A stretch of DNA of 64,000 nucleotides from Cryptomeria japonica (Eukaryota > Streptophyta > Pinopsida > Cupressales > Cupressaceae), in the NCBI RefSeq assembly GCF_030272615.1, contig NW_026729143.1, forward strand, positions 62,001 through 126,000. Reading direction: 5' to 3'. A program made the position numbers and the translations under genes. The notes under the pieces are model-generated. The model was given only the letters and a program-made list of their open reading frames with translations, was not told where the DNA came from and did not search any database. How positions within the stretch are numbered: the stretch's first letter is position 1; each line of letters starts with the position of its first letter. This document shows, piece by piece, positions 34,417-49,683 of this stretch.

Positions 34417-37076
34417 ATGGCCACTGAGGGTCAACAACTCGGTGGAAGGATCGATCCTGACGCCTTCAAAGCTGCGGTAACGCGTTTAAGGATCGATCAA
34501 CAACTGAGTTCCCAACTTAAAGCAGCTCTCAACAATATTACACCTGGAGGGGAAAATACTCTTCTCCATTTGGCTGCTAGTGTAGGAAATCTACACTTCA
34601 TTCAACAGCTCCTGCAACTCAATCGTCAACTTCTGAAGGAAACCGATCCCGAAGTGAAGCCTCTGCTTGTGAATGCTACCAATGCCGAAAAGGATACTGC
34701 GTTACACTTGGCTGCGCAGGGAGGTTTCTCCAACGTTGTGAAGATTCTACTCCAACAACCAGAAAGTGGTGTGGATCTCCGCAATAAGCTTGATGAAACA
34801 GCTTTGTTCAAAGCCTACGAAAGCGGCAATTTAGAGACAGTGAAGGCAATATTTGACGCATCTCCGTCGAGCTTACTCGAAAGTACGGTGCACAAGAGGA
34901 ACTGTTTATCTGTTGCAGTAAACAGAGGAGATTCAGGTTATTTTATTTCGATTTTAGGATTTCTTTGCCTATAAGTTTGTAAAAGTATCTGCTAAGCATC
35001 TCCTAATTTAACGGTTCAAGACAAATATCATTTTGTCCCCAATTTTTTCTTTATCTTAAATAACACGAGGATGATTGTCTATCATGTTTCAGTTCTTTCT
35101 ATTTTTTCAAGTCGTTTGATTATGTTGTTTCTATTTTACTTCAGCTTCTGTTCGTTTACAGTTGATAACCAATGAGTTCTTCTTTACTTCTTCGTGTATT
35201 TAGTTGAATTCTGTATTTATGTTGTTATATTAGTTGAGGTCTGTATCGCTTCAACAAAGGTAAATTAGGCATTCTCTTACCCTTGGCCCTTCTTGAAGAA
35301 CATCTTATCTAACTTAAGGCAATGATTTTGGATGCTTCTTTTACAGATCTAGTTGATCATATACTAAATTTATCAGATGCGAAGCAGTTAATCCAACGTA
35401 AGGACGAACTTGGCAACACAGCTCTGCATATAGCTGTTGAAAGAAACTACGTGCATATAATAAAGAAGTTAATAAAATTTGAGGCCGAACTGTGTTATTG
35501 GGTTAATGACAGCCAAGAAACTCCCATCTGTGTGGCAGCGAAATTGGGTCATCTGGAAGCAGTACAAGAGTTGATAAATGAGAGGCCAGACGCTGTCGAA
35601 ATACGGAATAGTTGTGGAATGAACGTTCTGCACTTAGCTGCCCTAGTTAGGCAAGTGCGAATTGTTGATTACCTGAACGAAGAGGTAGGCTTATCATACT
35701 TGGTCAACAAGGGACTTGACAAACCTCCACATGAAGAGCCTCTGCGAAGTGGAGGAAAGACAGATCCGGCTGAAAAGAAAGATCCAAAAGATGAGCCCGT
35801 GAAAAGTGGAGGAAACACAGATGCGGGTGAAATGAAATCTCCTTTTTCGAGGATAAGTGAAGGAGACACACCACTGCATATTGCAGCAAAGAAAAAAGAC
35901 TTGAATGTAAGTCTCTTTTTATACAAACCTCTGTTTGTCACTGCTGAAGTTTGTTCTTTCAACCAATTACTGTGTACAGCTATATAAGTTTTGGGTTTGT
36001 GTAGATTCTTAATCTAATCTCGTCTATATATAGAGTCAAATTACTGAAAGTATTTCTACTGAAGACAGAAATTAAAATCATCACGGCAAGAACTTCCGTA
36101 GAAGAAATCTTTATGCATAGTTAGTTCCAATAGATCATTTAATTTTTATGAACTTATTTGAGTTTGCATTTTTCAGATGGTGAAGTCGTTGCTTTGTATA
36201 GCGGGGATAAACAAGTTTGCTGTCAACAAGGCAGGCTTAACGGCCTTTGATATCGTGAGAGAGAACACGCACTATCACGAATCTGACAAGATAATTTCAG
36301 TTCTGGCCAGTTATCCTTCCAATCGCAAGCCATTCTTGTACAGCGCTCCAAAGGTGAGTGCAGAGAAACATGAGGTTGCTGTTGAGATGGTGGACAAAAC
36401 ATATGAGGACAGGCGCAACACAGAACTAGTGGTGGCAGTTCTATTAGCGACAATGTCATTTACGGCAGCTTTCACTGCTCCGGGCAGTTTCGTGACGGAC
36501 GATGGGAATGGAAATGGGGACTCAAAGGGATCGGGAATTTCGCCTGCGCCTGCGCCTGGAACTGGCTCAGACAAGAGTTTAGGTTCGCCGATTCTGCTTC
36601 CGTTGGCCTCCTTCAAGGTTTTTCTCATCTTTGATTGTGTGGCATTCTTTCTGTCGCTCTTAGTGGTGCTGATGTGGCAGATGAGTACACCTATTACCAC
36701 GGGAAATAAGGTATTGTTCCTCTGTATTACCAACCTATTGGTTTGTGCCACGTTTGCCTTTACGGCCTATGGCTTCATGCTTGCAGTGTATGCCATGCTT
36801 TCCAACATGAATCCCGAGCTGGCTTGGTTCATTCTTGGGGCGTGCTTGATCATCTGCTTCTGTGGTAATTTCACTTTTTTCTACATGGCTGCAAAGTTTA
36901 CAGTGAAGAAGGCTAGGTTTAACCACCTGAACGGTCTACTTCCTTTTCTTTCTGACCGTCTGGGGGAATACGTGTGGATAAAATTAGAAAGATGGGGGCT
37001 TTTGGACTTGGTGCGCCGGTCCAAAACCAAGTGGCTTGCTATCCTATACTACCATAGCAATGAGAACGATAAATAA
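34417..37076 (+). CDS. Ankyrin-repeat membrane protein with PGG domain (copy 2)
   Basis: Exons 34417-34936, 35347-35906 and 36177-37076 encode the same 659-residue protein as copy 1. The only coding difference I see is a silent GGC-to-GGT change in codon 9 (34443). Introns, upstream region and downstream region are otherwise the same to the eye. Two intact genes with identical products would raise dosage rather than diversify function; copy 3 is cut by the window. Confidence 0.93.
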
Positions 37077-40000
37077 GGTTTGGGAAAGTTGCTTTTGCAA
37101 GTCTGATACAGTGTTGCAGCTTCTTATTTCTACATGACTTTGATCGTATTCAACTATGTCTTATAATATTAAATGTTTTCATATTATTAGAAGTGTACAA
37201 AGTATCTACATCTGTGTTCAAATCAGATACTTGCGTGCTTAGAGCTGATTTGATATGTGTATGCTTCAAGTTGAATGTTAGATTTACTGTCAATAATATT
37301 TTTGTAAATTATTTTTATATTTAAATGATTATATTTATGATTCTTGAAAACAAATAAAGTGTATAAGGGTGTTTAGTCTTTTGATTGAAGATTGTGGGTT
37401 CTTGATGAATGGATAGATTATTTTGCCTTTGTATTTGGAAATGCAATCTCTCTTCATTACAAAAGAGGGTGGGTCCATATAAAGTAAGGGACCTTATCTA
37501 GACATGATCATACAAGTACATCATTAAAAATGCATTCCTTATGAGAGCCTAAAAGATAGAAGAAAAATATTCCATGAATAGCTTCCATCTCACAAGTGAA
37601 CTTTTACGAATAAAATAGGAGATTGCTCAACTAAGTAAGAAATATGAACATTTGACTAACCTAAATTTACATTTATAAATATGAAACCAAAAAATCCAAC
37701 AAAAATCATTTGTAAACATAAAAATTAATAGGTAACACAGTAACACAAAACATCTGATCATCCAAGCTTGTACTTTTGCAACTCTAGATGGGGAAGGTAA
37801 AGAGCATTAGTTGGTAATTTATTTATTTATTTTTGTTTAAATATGAGGCTAAGGTGTGTAATTATGTGGTCAATCATGTGACTATAGAAATGATCCTAGA
37901 CAATCAAATGACTAGATCTAAGGAAAAAAGAACTAGATGAGAGTTCGTGTGTGGATAAGTGTCATAACTTCTTAGATAAGTATAATGTATGGTAGTGTGC
38001 GCATATAAAATTAGGTAACTATTCATGGGAATGCATATGTATATTAATATACCTAAGGATAGGAGAATAGTCAAAATTCCATACAATATTGCAGTATTGT
38101 TCATAAGATATATGTATCCAAGCATTTCCTAAAAATATTCACAATATTGCATAGAAAATAACATATATATGCTAGTTTCATAATTATATTTTCCGTTACA
38201 TTGAATTGTGTCTGAATCCTAATTGATCATGCATCAAAAATATTATAGCACTCAAAAATGTTCATGTAAATTTGATATCTAATTAGATATAGATTATATG
38301 AAGTTGATGTGTCCATATAAGTAATCAACCCTATTAAGACATGATAACTTAAATAATAATTTAACTATATACTTTCAACATGCTCTCATCATGAGAACCT
38401 ACAAAATAGAAAAACAAATGTCCCATTGGTAGCTTGTATCTTACAAGTGAAATTTGAGAACAAAAGAGAACATTACTTATCAAAATGTCCCCTTAGTTTG
38501 AATTAATTAAAGATAGGTGGGTAATAGAAAATTGATAACTATATCTATTATATTTAGAAATACATATCATGAATAAGGGTATGTAATATTTTGATTAACT
38601 AATTTTGATTTCTAATGAAGATTCTAGATTATTTTATCTTTGTAATTTAGAAAGGCAATCTCTCTTCATAAATATGGTCTCAAATTCTATATTAATCCTT
38701 TGTTCTATAAAGTTAAAGATTAGAATTATGGGTCGAATTTGTGATCATGAAATCTTTATATTCTTATGGCTTGACAAACATTTTGCTTCCCTCTAGGTGA
38801 AACTCAATCTAGTCTTATCTTCTTAAACATCTCGAGACTATCAATAGTTTGAAATAACTTGAATGATCTTTATTATGTCTTTAAGAGATAAATTTCCTTA
38901 ATTAAATCCCTAGAAAATGTACAAATATTGATGATAGCAAGCAAGGGCTATCAATTACAAGTTTGTTATTCTTTTTCATTTATTAAATCTAAATGTTTCA
39001 CTATTTATTCTACTTTAATACTAGACAATGAGAGAGGATTCTTGAAAGATGACAAATATGGAATAAATAAAACTAAATTTCATTAAATTGTAACTCATAA
39101 CACCTAATGATGTAAGCTTCTTTTTTTTTTCAACTCTAGGTGAAAGTAAAAAGGATTATTTGGTGAAAATTAATTATATTTATTAATTTTTAAATATGAG
39201 GCTTAGGTGCCGAATTTTGTGGTCAATCATGTGACTAGAAAAATAATCTTACACAATCAAATGATTAGATCTAGACAAGTAAGAACTAGATGAGATTTTT
39301 TTGTAAGGGTGAGCGTCATAACTTCTTAAATATAAACAAAATGTATGGCAGCATGCACATATAAGGTTGGGTAACTATTCATGGGAATAAATGTGTGTAA
39401 TAGGTAGATAGAAGGATATGGGAATAATTTCAACTCCAAATAAAATTTCACCATTGTACATAAGATACATGTATCAAAATATTTCCTCAAAATAATCACA
39501 ACATTGCATCGAACATAACATATATATGTTAATTTATGTCCTATCCTTTTGGTGGTTCTTTATTCTCTATCTTTTGATGACAAGACTCCCTTTTCAAAAT
39601 AATGTGATGATTAGAAAAGTTCATTTGTCTGCTTTGAAGGTGCCTACTCCACTACTCTGAAATGTTTTACGAGTAATGTTGATGCTTCTTTGACTATTGT
39701 TCATTGTAAGAAAAGAAGTTAGTCCTTGATTGTTCCTAACATAAATGCAACCTGACTAAAACATTGGAAATATGTCATATTGTTCTCTTTTTAATTTATT
39801 AAATACAATAAAGCTATTATTCATTTTCAAAACAATTTACTCCACTTCCAAAAACTGACAGCCATGAAATCAATTTCTTCAAGAGAATCACCTTTCTGTC
39901 ATATTGTCATTTCATGTCTTTTTTAACAGCTATGCCCATTTTTCTACTTTAAAGTGAGGATGCATTCTAATGTGTAGAGCCGTATCCATTTCACAACAGA

Positions 40001-40622
40001 ATAGTTTATGTCACATTATTCACTGATATTATAAGGAAGCATCTTGACCAGCCTTAGAAAATGACGAAAGAAAGATGTCATGTCAACTAACCACGAATAG
40101 ACAAACAGAACGATTAATCACTTTAGTGTTGGCACTCTTTCGCGAGGTCGTAGTCATGGGGTTAATGTTGACGATGGACACTTCTTTCTGTCATATATTT
40201 TCCACGCCTTTTAGACTTGATGTCCATTTTTCTCTTTATGTTTAAAGAAAGTCTATTATTGCAATATGTGGAGCCGCATCCATTTCACAGCATAATACTT
40301 TGTAATCACATTATTTAATATTGTGTAAACAGATGTTCAAGACTATCGTCAAGAGCCTAGCAGAATGATCAATCACCCTAGAAAAAAAATTATCTTGAAT
40401 CTAAGGGTCGGTAGGTTAGATAAAGCTAAGAGTCGTCACTAACCTGCAAATTTTTTAGAGTATAAATGTAGTAGAAAAATAAAACTTCATGGCAATAGAA
40501 AAGAAATTTCATGGCAACTGAGCGTGAATAGCAAAAAAAAAGTGAAAGGTCACTTCAGGTAGCTACTATTTGAAAAAAAAAGGTTAAAAAGTTCTATGAG
40601 AAGGCAACGAGACTCACATTAC

Positions 40623-41013
40623 CACTATTTTGGCAGTGTCACAGTCGTGAGATTTATCTTGTCGATGGAATCTCCTCATAGTCTTATTTCTTCCACGCCT
40701 TTTGGACGGGTATTCCCTCTGTAGACACGACATAATACTAGTGTTGAAGGTTGAAACACAGAAATTTGCTATAGATCATACTGTAGGTTGAATTATTTGA
40801 TGACATTATAATAAAGCATATTTGATAGCGCTGAAGGTAGCAATGTAAAAAAAAATCTATGGCAACTGAGTATGAAGAGGCCAAGAAAGGGATCGATCCT
40901 GACGCGTACAAAGACGCAGTAAGCCTTGGAACAAAAATTGATGAATTTTATTATGGTGTTCTTAGTATATTACTTCAGCTTTGGATTCTTTACAGTTGAT
41001 AACTATATTATAT
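40623..41013 (+). pseudogene. Truncated ankyrin-PGG gene relic (copy 2)
   Basis: Same relic in the second unit, ATG at 40859. No difference from copy 1 seen, so it was already dead before the 28.9-kb duplication. Confidence 0.8.
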
Positions 41014-41092
41014 ATTTTATATATACTAATTTATTTTTCAATATTTTTGACGCCTAATGGTTTTATTTCACAATTCAGTTAAGGGCAAGAGG

Positions 41093-41403
41093 TCCAAGGA
41101 AATTCATTTTATTCTCTTCTTTCCTCTAAGGGAGTTCCTATTCCTTCTTACAAAGAGATTGTTGAGGAAGCCATTAGAGTTTTTGCAGAATTGTTAAAAG
41201 AGGACTCTATTTTGGCCAATGTATAGGAAGGGTTTGTGCTTGATAGTATTCCTGCCATTACTAGTGATGCAATGAATGAGGATCTCCTTAGAACTATCTC
41301 TCTTCTTGAGAGTGGAAAAATTGTGTTTCTCTTGAAGAAGGGGAAAATTCCCTAGCCTAGATGGGTTCCCTATAGAATTTTATCAAGAGTTTTGGGATAT
41401 AAT
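41093..41403 (+). mobile_element. L1-type LINE, 5' piece (copy 2)
   Basis: Second-unit copy of 12190-12500. Confidence 0.8.
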
Positions 41404-44400
41404 TGTTGGAAAAATGGTGTCTCAACTTGGCATTTACATGATGTTACTATTTATAGTTAATTTTTGTTTATAATTCACATATTGGTATCCATTGGTGTTA
41501 AGATGGACAAAGAGGAGAAATGTGGCATCTTGCTTTGTTCTTTGCTTATGTTTATTTTTTTGATGATTTTAGTAGGACAGGGGTATACTTACTAAAGAGT
41601 AAATCTAAAGTTTTCAATCGTTTTAAATAATTTAAAGAAATGGTCGAATTGTAAACTAGAAAAAAAAATTAAATGTTTGAAGATTGATAATGGTGGTTAA
41701 TTTTCTCTAATGATTTTGATAGATTCCATAAAAATTATAAATCTGTATTCTCTACAACAGAATGGAGTTGCAGAAAAAATGAACAAGATATTGATGGAGA
41801 GGGCTAGGAGTATGCTGAGTTGTGCTGGCCTAAAATTAAAAATTTGGGCTGAAGCAATTGTCATTGCTTGCTACTTGATTAACGGTCTACTACATCAACT
41901 CTTGTTGATAAAATGCCTATGGAAGCATGGTCAGGTCACAAGCCTTCTTTGAGACATCTTAGAGGTTTTAGTTGCGAGGCATATGCTCATGTGCCAAAAG
42001 AGAAGTGTACGAAGTTGGAGGAGAAGGTTGTGAAATGTATCTTCATCAGTTATAGTTATGGTGTAAAAGGATACAACCTTTGCGACCTTGTTGCATAAAA
42101 GGTAATTAATAGTAAAAGTGTTATTTTTAGAGAAATTAAGTCTCCTTTTGCTACATTGCAACCATAATAGACTAAACAGGAAGATATGATTCAATTCCCT
42201 TCTATGCCTAAAAGAGTTGAATTGAGTCAACTTGATAGGAAAGAAGTTGAGGAGAGCTCATCTAGATCTGAATCTTTAGAAGATGAGGAAGAACCTCCAA
42301 CTTGGCTTGTTCAAAGGTGTACATGACATAGACAACCAACTAAAAGGTATTCACCTAATGATTGGAGATGTATTTTTGTTTTGAATACTAATGTGGATGA
42401 ACCTATTTCTTTAGAAGAGGCATTAGGTAGGAATGATGCAGAATCTTGGAAGAATGCTATGGAAGAAGAAATGAAAGCTTTGAAAAAAAATGATGAATGG
42501 GATCTTGTACCATTGTCTAAAGGACGAAAGCCTGTTGGTTGCAAATGCGTGTTCAAGAAAAATATTGGTTCAGATGGAAGCATTGAGAAGTATAAAGTAA
42601 GGTTGGTTACAAAAGATTACTCTTAGGTTGAGGGTATTGATTATGGTGAGATATTTTCTCCTGTTGTAAAAATGACATCCATTAGATTTTTGCTTTCTAT
42701 TACTACTTCTTGTAATTTAGAGGTCGAGCAAATGGATGTGAAAATTACTTTCCTTCATGGTGATTTAGAGGAAGGTATTTATATGACACAACTAGAGCAC
42801 TATGTGGTGAAAGGTAAAAGTAATTTGGTCTATAAATTGAAGAAATCATTGTATGGCCTCAAACAGAGTCCTGGGATGTGGCACCAAAAATTTAATACAA
42901 ATGTGTTGATTTTAAGATCTGAGCATTCTAAATCAGATCACTATGTCTTTTATAAATCTAATGGTGATCATTTCTTGTACATTGCATTATATGTTGATGA
43001 TATGTTATTCATTGGTAAAGGAAAATGTATGATTTCAGAATTGAATTCTCAGCTTGCTGCTAAATTTTAAATGTATAATCTTGGTGCAGCGAAAAACATT
43101 GTTGGGATGTAAATTAGAAGAGATAGAGTGAACATAAAGCTATGGCTAGGGCAGAGTAAGTATGTGAATTCAGTTTTACAGAGGTTCAACATGCAGGATT
43201 GTAGACCATTATGTGTTCCCTTCACAGTTTGAATGAAATTATCTATTTTAGATTGTCCTACATCTCCATCAGAGATGAAAGAAATGAGTAGAGTGCCTTA
43301 CCAGAGTGCAATTGCAAGTTTGATATATGCAACGGTTTGTACTAGACCAAACATTACCCAAGAAGTGGGAGTTCTTTCCAAACATATTTCTAATCCTGAT
43401 AGAGTTCATTGGGATGCAGTCAAAAGAGTCTTTACATATTTGAAGGGTACCTCTAAGTATTCTCTTTGTTATCATGGTAATTTGGTTGGAGATGTGATTT
43501 ACCTTGATATTCATGGATATGTGGATTTAGATTGGGCAGGTTATATTGATAGCAGAAGATCCACCATTGCTTATGTATTTACTTTATTTGGCGGTGCAAT
43601 TAATAGGATGAGTAAGCGGCAAGTTGTGGTTTCTTTGTCCACTACAAGAGAAGAGTATATGGTAGCTACTCATGCTTGTAAAGAATCCATTTGGGTTAAG
43701 AGACTTTGTTAAAATATTCAAATAAAACAAGAAATAGTGACACTTTACTGTGACAGTCAGAGTGTGATCTGCATTTAACTAAGAACCCAGCATTTCATGC
43801 CCAGACTAAGCACATTGATGTTTAGTATCATTTTGTCAGAGATATGGTTGAAGATGGTAAGGTGAAGTTGGTTAAGGTAGAGACTTTGATGAATATTCTA
43901 GATTCTTTAACTAACACTGTGAGCATAAAGAGGTTTAAATGGTGTTGTGAGTCTATGGGCCTCATGGCCCCTAGTAGTTAAATTATTGTGTTGATACTCC
44001 CTTTGCTCTTGAAAGTTCTTCGACAAGTGAGAGAATGTTGGGACATGGTGTCTCAACCTTCAATTTACATGTGTTACTATTTATAGTAAGTTTTTGTTTA
44101 AGCATGAAATGGTGCGAAATTATCCCTAAAGCTTCTAGTTCGCTAGATAAGCACGTCGGTAAAAATTTGTTGTAAGATCATAGCTAGTTTTGAAAATATT
44201 AAAGTTTCCATTTTGGAGGGGTGTGATAGAGCATTTCTCTAGCTTTCTGATGCTTCAAACAGTTCGTCAATCAGACACACGGTTCACAAGTTATGGCCTT
44301 CGGAAGTTTGGACTCCTGAAATAGAAAATATAAAATGCATTGGACACATAAATGAGATGTATAATGGAGGAACACATGTTGATGTGTGTTTTGACACATC

Positions 44401-44848
44401 ATAACACATCTATAATGGGGATAACCTCTGCTCTAGTTTATTGGGTGGTTTTAGCCCATGGTTTTGTAATTCCGTTTGATGCTTTCTTATATTGTATCTC
44501 CTATATATGAGGTGTGTGAGATAGAGGTTGTGTGTAAGAGTCTTACGGCTATTGTGTTACCTCTGAGTCTTTGATTAGTAGTTCTCTTCTGAAGAGATTT
44601 CTCTGCAAGTATATTGTAATCTGTTATTGATTGTTGAATAATTTATTGAGCTACTTTTGGAGTGTGGGGTTTTTCTCCTGAACGGGTTTTCCCATGTAAA
44701 TGATTGTGTTGGTGAGTTGTGGTATGCATGATATTTTGTTTATTTGTGTTAAGTTTCTGTAACTGCTATAAGGATCTGTAAAATTTTTTGCATTATACTC
44801 CTCTCAAGGTTAGTGTAAGAAGTTGTTTCACTACTTCACTTCCTTCCA
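41404..44848 (+). mobile_element. Ty1/copia retrotransposon fossil inside the LINE (copy 2)
   Basis: Second-unit copy, right LTR 44036-44848, ATAAT on both sides. Only a few substitutions separate it from the first copy. Confidence 0.93.
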
Positions 44849-44853
44849 ATAAT

Positions 44854-45513
44854 TAAGTTGGATATTTTGAAGGTGGTGTGGGAGTCTTATATAAATAAAC
44901 AGAAGCTCAGGGATATGAACGCTACTTTCCTTGCTCTCATACCTTAGAAGGAGGGAGAAAATTCTCTGAGTTCTTTCGATCCTATAGCCTTTTGTAACGT
45001 GGTTCATAAAACAATCACTAAACTGATTGTTGAAAGGCTCAAGTCATGGCTCAATAAACTTATTTCAGAAGAGCAACATGGTTTTGGGGTTGGAAGGCAA
45101 ATTTTGGATGAGATTTTTATAGCATCAGAAGCCATTCATTCTATGGAGATATCTAAGGAGAAGGCTATGTTTATTAAATTGGATATAGCCAAAGCTTATG
45201 TTAGAGTCAAATGAAAATTCCTTTATAAAGTGCTTATTGCCTTTGGCTTCAAAATTGAATGGCTTCATTTGCAGCCCTTATTAACAGTGAGCCCATGGAT
45301 TTATTTGGTGCATGCAGAGGTCTTCGACAAGGGGAACCTCTTTCCCAATTCTTATTCACTCTCATGGTAGAGGGTCTCGGTAAATTTATCAAGTCTTGTG
45401 TTCGGCAAGGTTTAATTTAGGGTTGGAATTGGGGTGATCGCCTTCATCCATATGCTTATCTCCAATTTGTGGATGCCACTGCATTGATGGGTCTTGCTAG
45501 AATTAATATTTAA
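44854..45513 (+). mobile_element. L1-type LINE, 3' piece (copy 2)
   Basis: Second-unit copy of 15951-16610. Confidence 0.85.
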
Positions 45514-48318
45514 CCCATTATGATGTCGAATATTCCAAGATGCACCACAATTAATTATTAATTTTATATTTTATATTATTAAACTCTCATTAGTCAATGT
45601 GTCCAACACATCTATAACAATAGTACATATCTCAAGATGTGGTGTGCACATCATTCATAATTAGATGACCAATCAAAATTTATTGATAAGTTCTTGAAGA
45701 CCCATTTTGATTTCTTTGTGTATAATAAACAATGTTAGACAAAACAGTTACCACGTGTAGAATGGTTTTATAATATAATTTTCAACACCATAACCAAGCT
45801 ATGAATGGACAATATCCCCTATCTATCCAAATATATATACCAAGTAGTTCCGAAGTACAAGTCATGGATTCCACCCTTCACACACATGACACAATTATAT
45901 AAACCCTTAAGGATTATTTTTAGATCACATATATTTACATATGAAGTAAAAAACAATCAAGATTACTCCAAATAAAATTTTGACATTGATGAAATGGTCC
46001 TTTTTGCATCTAACTGTATATAAATAATCTTCCCTAAAGTTGAAGATTAAATAAAAACGAGCACAAATGATTCATGGGACCTACATTTTTTTACAAAAAT
46101 ATTAAATCTATGGCATACAAATTGGAGCTTTCTCTTTCCTCCAAGTTCCACCTAGTAATCCATTTTTTTTTTTAAGATGAATATTTTCTAGTGTATTCAC
46201 GCTTAGTTGGTACATTACCTATGTTTGATATGAAGGGAGTAATCCATTTTTGTTTTTAAGATGAATATTTTCTAGTGTATTCACGCTTAGTTGGTACATT
46301 ACCTATGTTTGATATGAAGGGATTTATGCTCTTGGCACCAGAATGTATACTTGATTGTCATTCATACCAAATACAAATCTACATTATAATTTAAGTTCTC
46401 TTCTAGTAGCATGCTATGCAACACAAATATGTAATGTGGTCTAATCACTCTTCGAAAGGCAACAAAAAAATTCTCATCTCAAGATTTGATAATAAATCCT
46501 CGTTTAAGAGTGAGGGCATATAAGGAACCATAGTCCTAACTATTTTATTAAATAATTACTTTTGCATTGAGGTATACATAAGGAAAGAATTGGATATATA
46601 CGCTTTGTAAATCATCTCTTTTCCTATGTTAGTTAATCTCACATGTTTGAAAATAATAACCACGTATTAGGTAAAATTAGTACATGTAGAGCGTATGTAT
46701 ACTACTATAGTCATTTATGAATTTTATTGTTGCAAGCATGAACTCATGATATTGCCCCCTCAAAGAGACCAATGATGTTCTACATTGAAAATTTTCTTAA
46801 TTCAATATATTAATATATGTTTTGTCTCAATTTTGTGCAATTATTTCTGTACTTTGTGATTTGCTAATATATTTTAAGAGGTTCATTGTAATAGCATTGG
46901 GTAATAAATTTTACTAAGAAAATTTGTGTCTAAACCCACAATAATAGATACAAGACACAAAGAAAGTATTTAATTTTTTATATAAAATCATCAAAGCTAG
47001 TTTTAAATTAAATTTATTCCATCACATTAATTATAAAACTAAGTATCATTATCCATCATGTTTCTTTTGATGCTTATTTTTCTATTCTAAATTGACACTA
47101 GAACACAACTATTGTTTACTAATCTAGATTAATTTGTACCATTAGATTTGAATAGCCTAGATCAAAATTTGAAAAGGTTTATTTTCCTTTTGTACATATA
47201 CATGTATATAAAAATATTAAAAATTAGATTTTAAGATCTGATAAATTTAATTTTTTTTAATTCGAGCCATTATATGCTCCCAATAGCACATCTAAATCTA
47301 TTTTTATAGGAGTAATTATAACCAAACAAAACTTCTAATATTTCAATAGTATACCATTTCCAACACCAAAATTTTATAATTCCCTGCCCTAAAATTTTTT
47401 CTTTTTTTCTTATGGCCCATCTTCTCATGGTAGCCTAATTAAATTTTTATTGGTGCCTCTAATTCTCTATGTACACTTGCAGTGTGGATTTTAAAGTAGA
47501 TTTCTTTAGCTATTCTTGAGTTCAAGATTGATTATGTTTCCTAGTACATTATTTGAGGTTGTTTGATCAACTATTCTTGAGTCCAAGATTGATATTTTTG
47601 CTTAGTAATTTATTTATCAAGGTCTTCCATTTATCTCTCACATCTTTCATCTATGAATTATTAACCCCTAGGGTCCATTTTTGTGGAGAACTTGAAACTC
47701 TCAAGAACTTTTTTTTGTCGTATACTATAGCGAAGAAATTTTGTGCTTAGTTTGATGACTTCAAACCATCCAAGCCTACTCCCTTCTTATGTCATGTGAT
47801 TTTTCCGAGAGATTTGTCCTACTTCCCTTTCAAATTTACCTACATCTAGCGTAATTTTAAAGGGAAAATATTTCAGCACTTGTATACTATAATGAAGTAA
47901 TCTTGTACTTGGGTTGATGACTTCAAACCATCCAAGACTACTCCCTTCTCCTGACATATATTGGGAGATTTGTCATACTTCCATTTCAACAACAAAAAAT
48001 AGGTCATTAAATAGTACAAATCCGAAACCCTCACATAAGTTTTTAAACAACAACAACAACAAAAATTATTTGATACAAAATAAATTTGATACCATTTTGG
48101 CAATTTGTTGTTAATGTTTCTTAGAGAATAGAATGGATGCTAAAAAGAATGAAATGAAGCCTTCTGAATTTTTTTGGGGGGAATACCCAACTAGAAAAAT
48201 GTTCTATTTTTATTGATATAATTAGGAACACATTTTGGGTTTAGAAATAATCTTTTCCATTGCAAGTCACCATTGAAAAAAATCTTACTTCAAAACTATA
48301 TAATTAAATTATACAAAT

Positions 48319-49683
48319 TGTAAGGTATTGATAAATTAGGGTTTCACCACCTGGATTGATAATAAAGCCACTAATTTCACTTGGGACCAACCTCACATCA
48401 AGGGAAGGAATTTAATTTATTCAATCCTGAAATAACTAAACTCGGATCAAGTTAATCCTTACCTTGTTAGAGTTAAATTTGAATAGCAATTAGGGTTAAG
48501 TTGTAATGCTAGATCTAGGAAAAATAATGAGAAATGGATATTGAATAATAGTAACATAATGTTCTAGATATCATGCAGAGATGTAAACTTAGATCTGAGG
48601 TGGGAAAATGGATCAGAACCTACAAAGAAATATTTAGGCATAATTGTCAAGACTAAGGGAGCAGATTGCCCTAGTCCTCCAAGTATCAGGGGCAAATAGA
48701 CTGGATGTTTTCCAAATTAGGATGACATACATAATCCATCATTGAAAGGTTGTCAAAAATTCATGAGATCGAGGGGATTTGATCACCCTAGTCCTCTACT
48801 TTTTGCACCTTCAAAAGTTGAGTCTGATCGTTGTCATTGACACTAGTACCAGATTTCCCAATCACAACTCTTGAGATAATTCCCTTCACACAAAAAGAAA
48901 GAAATAGGGTTGTTGATGGGGATTTGCCTTAAAGGTTAAACCCCAGTTCAAGAGATAAAGCCTTGAATTAAATTCAACTTGTAACTGAAATACTAAAGTA
49001 AATTCTATATCATAATACCTCAAATCAGTAATGACTTATTGAAGTTGATTGTGCAATCCTCTTTGAATGTGATCACATATGTCAATGCAATAACATGACT
49101 TGACATAACATGAACATGACCTAATAGAACATACATGCTTGCATGAGGAATGATACAATTTTCTCCATGATGTTTTAAGAATATGGTGGGATGAAATCCT
49201 ACCTTGAGTGCTTAAGAATGCTTGATAACAAATGATTGGTGTATGCACAAATGATGGGGTATGAAAATGATAATCAAATTTAATTGATAGGATGCCTTTA
49301 TATATAGTTTCATTGGTAAATTACCAGTAAGGCTTACCTCCAATGGTTACATTGAGGTATGTGGAGAAAAATAAATTGAGGAGGCATAGTGCCCAGTCCT
49401 ATTTAATTTAGGACTTGTTTAAGGGGGACCATGGCACCCAAGACATCCTGGTCTAGATAGGGGTCCCCCAAGCGCCCTTCTCCTCCCAAAATAGGAAAAA
49501 CAAGGTTGTATCTTGGAGAGCAACATTCTAGGATGGGGTCCACTAGGTCATGCAATTAGGTGACATAAAATTTCAAGTAAAATGAGCCAAAATAGGTGTA
49601 GGGAAGAACTAGGATTGGATGAACTAAAGTAGGGCCACAAGAAGGAGGTGTGAATTATATCGATTACAATTTACGATGTTATG
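48319..49683 (-). mobile_element. LTR, minus orientation (copy 2)
   Basis: Second-unit copy of 19416-20780; polypurine tract within 49684-49703. Confidence 0.5.
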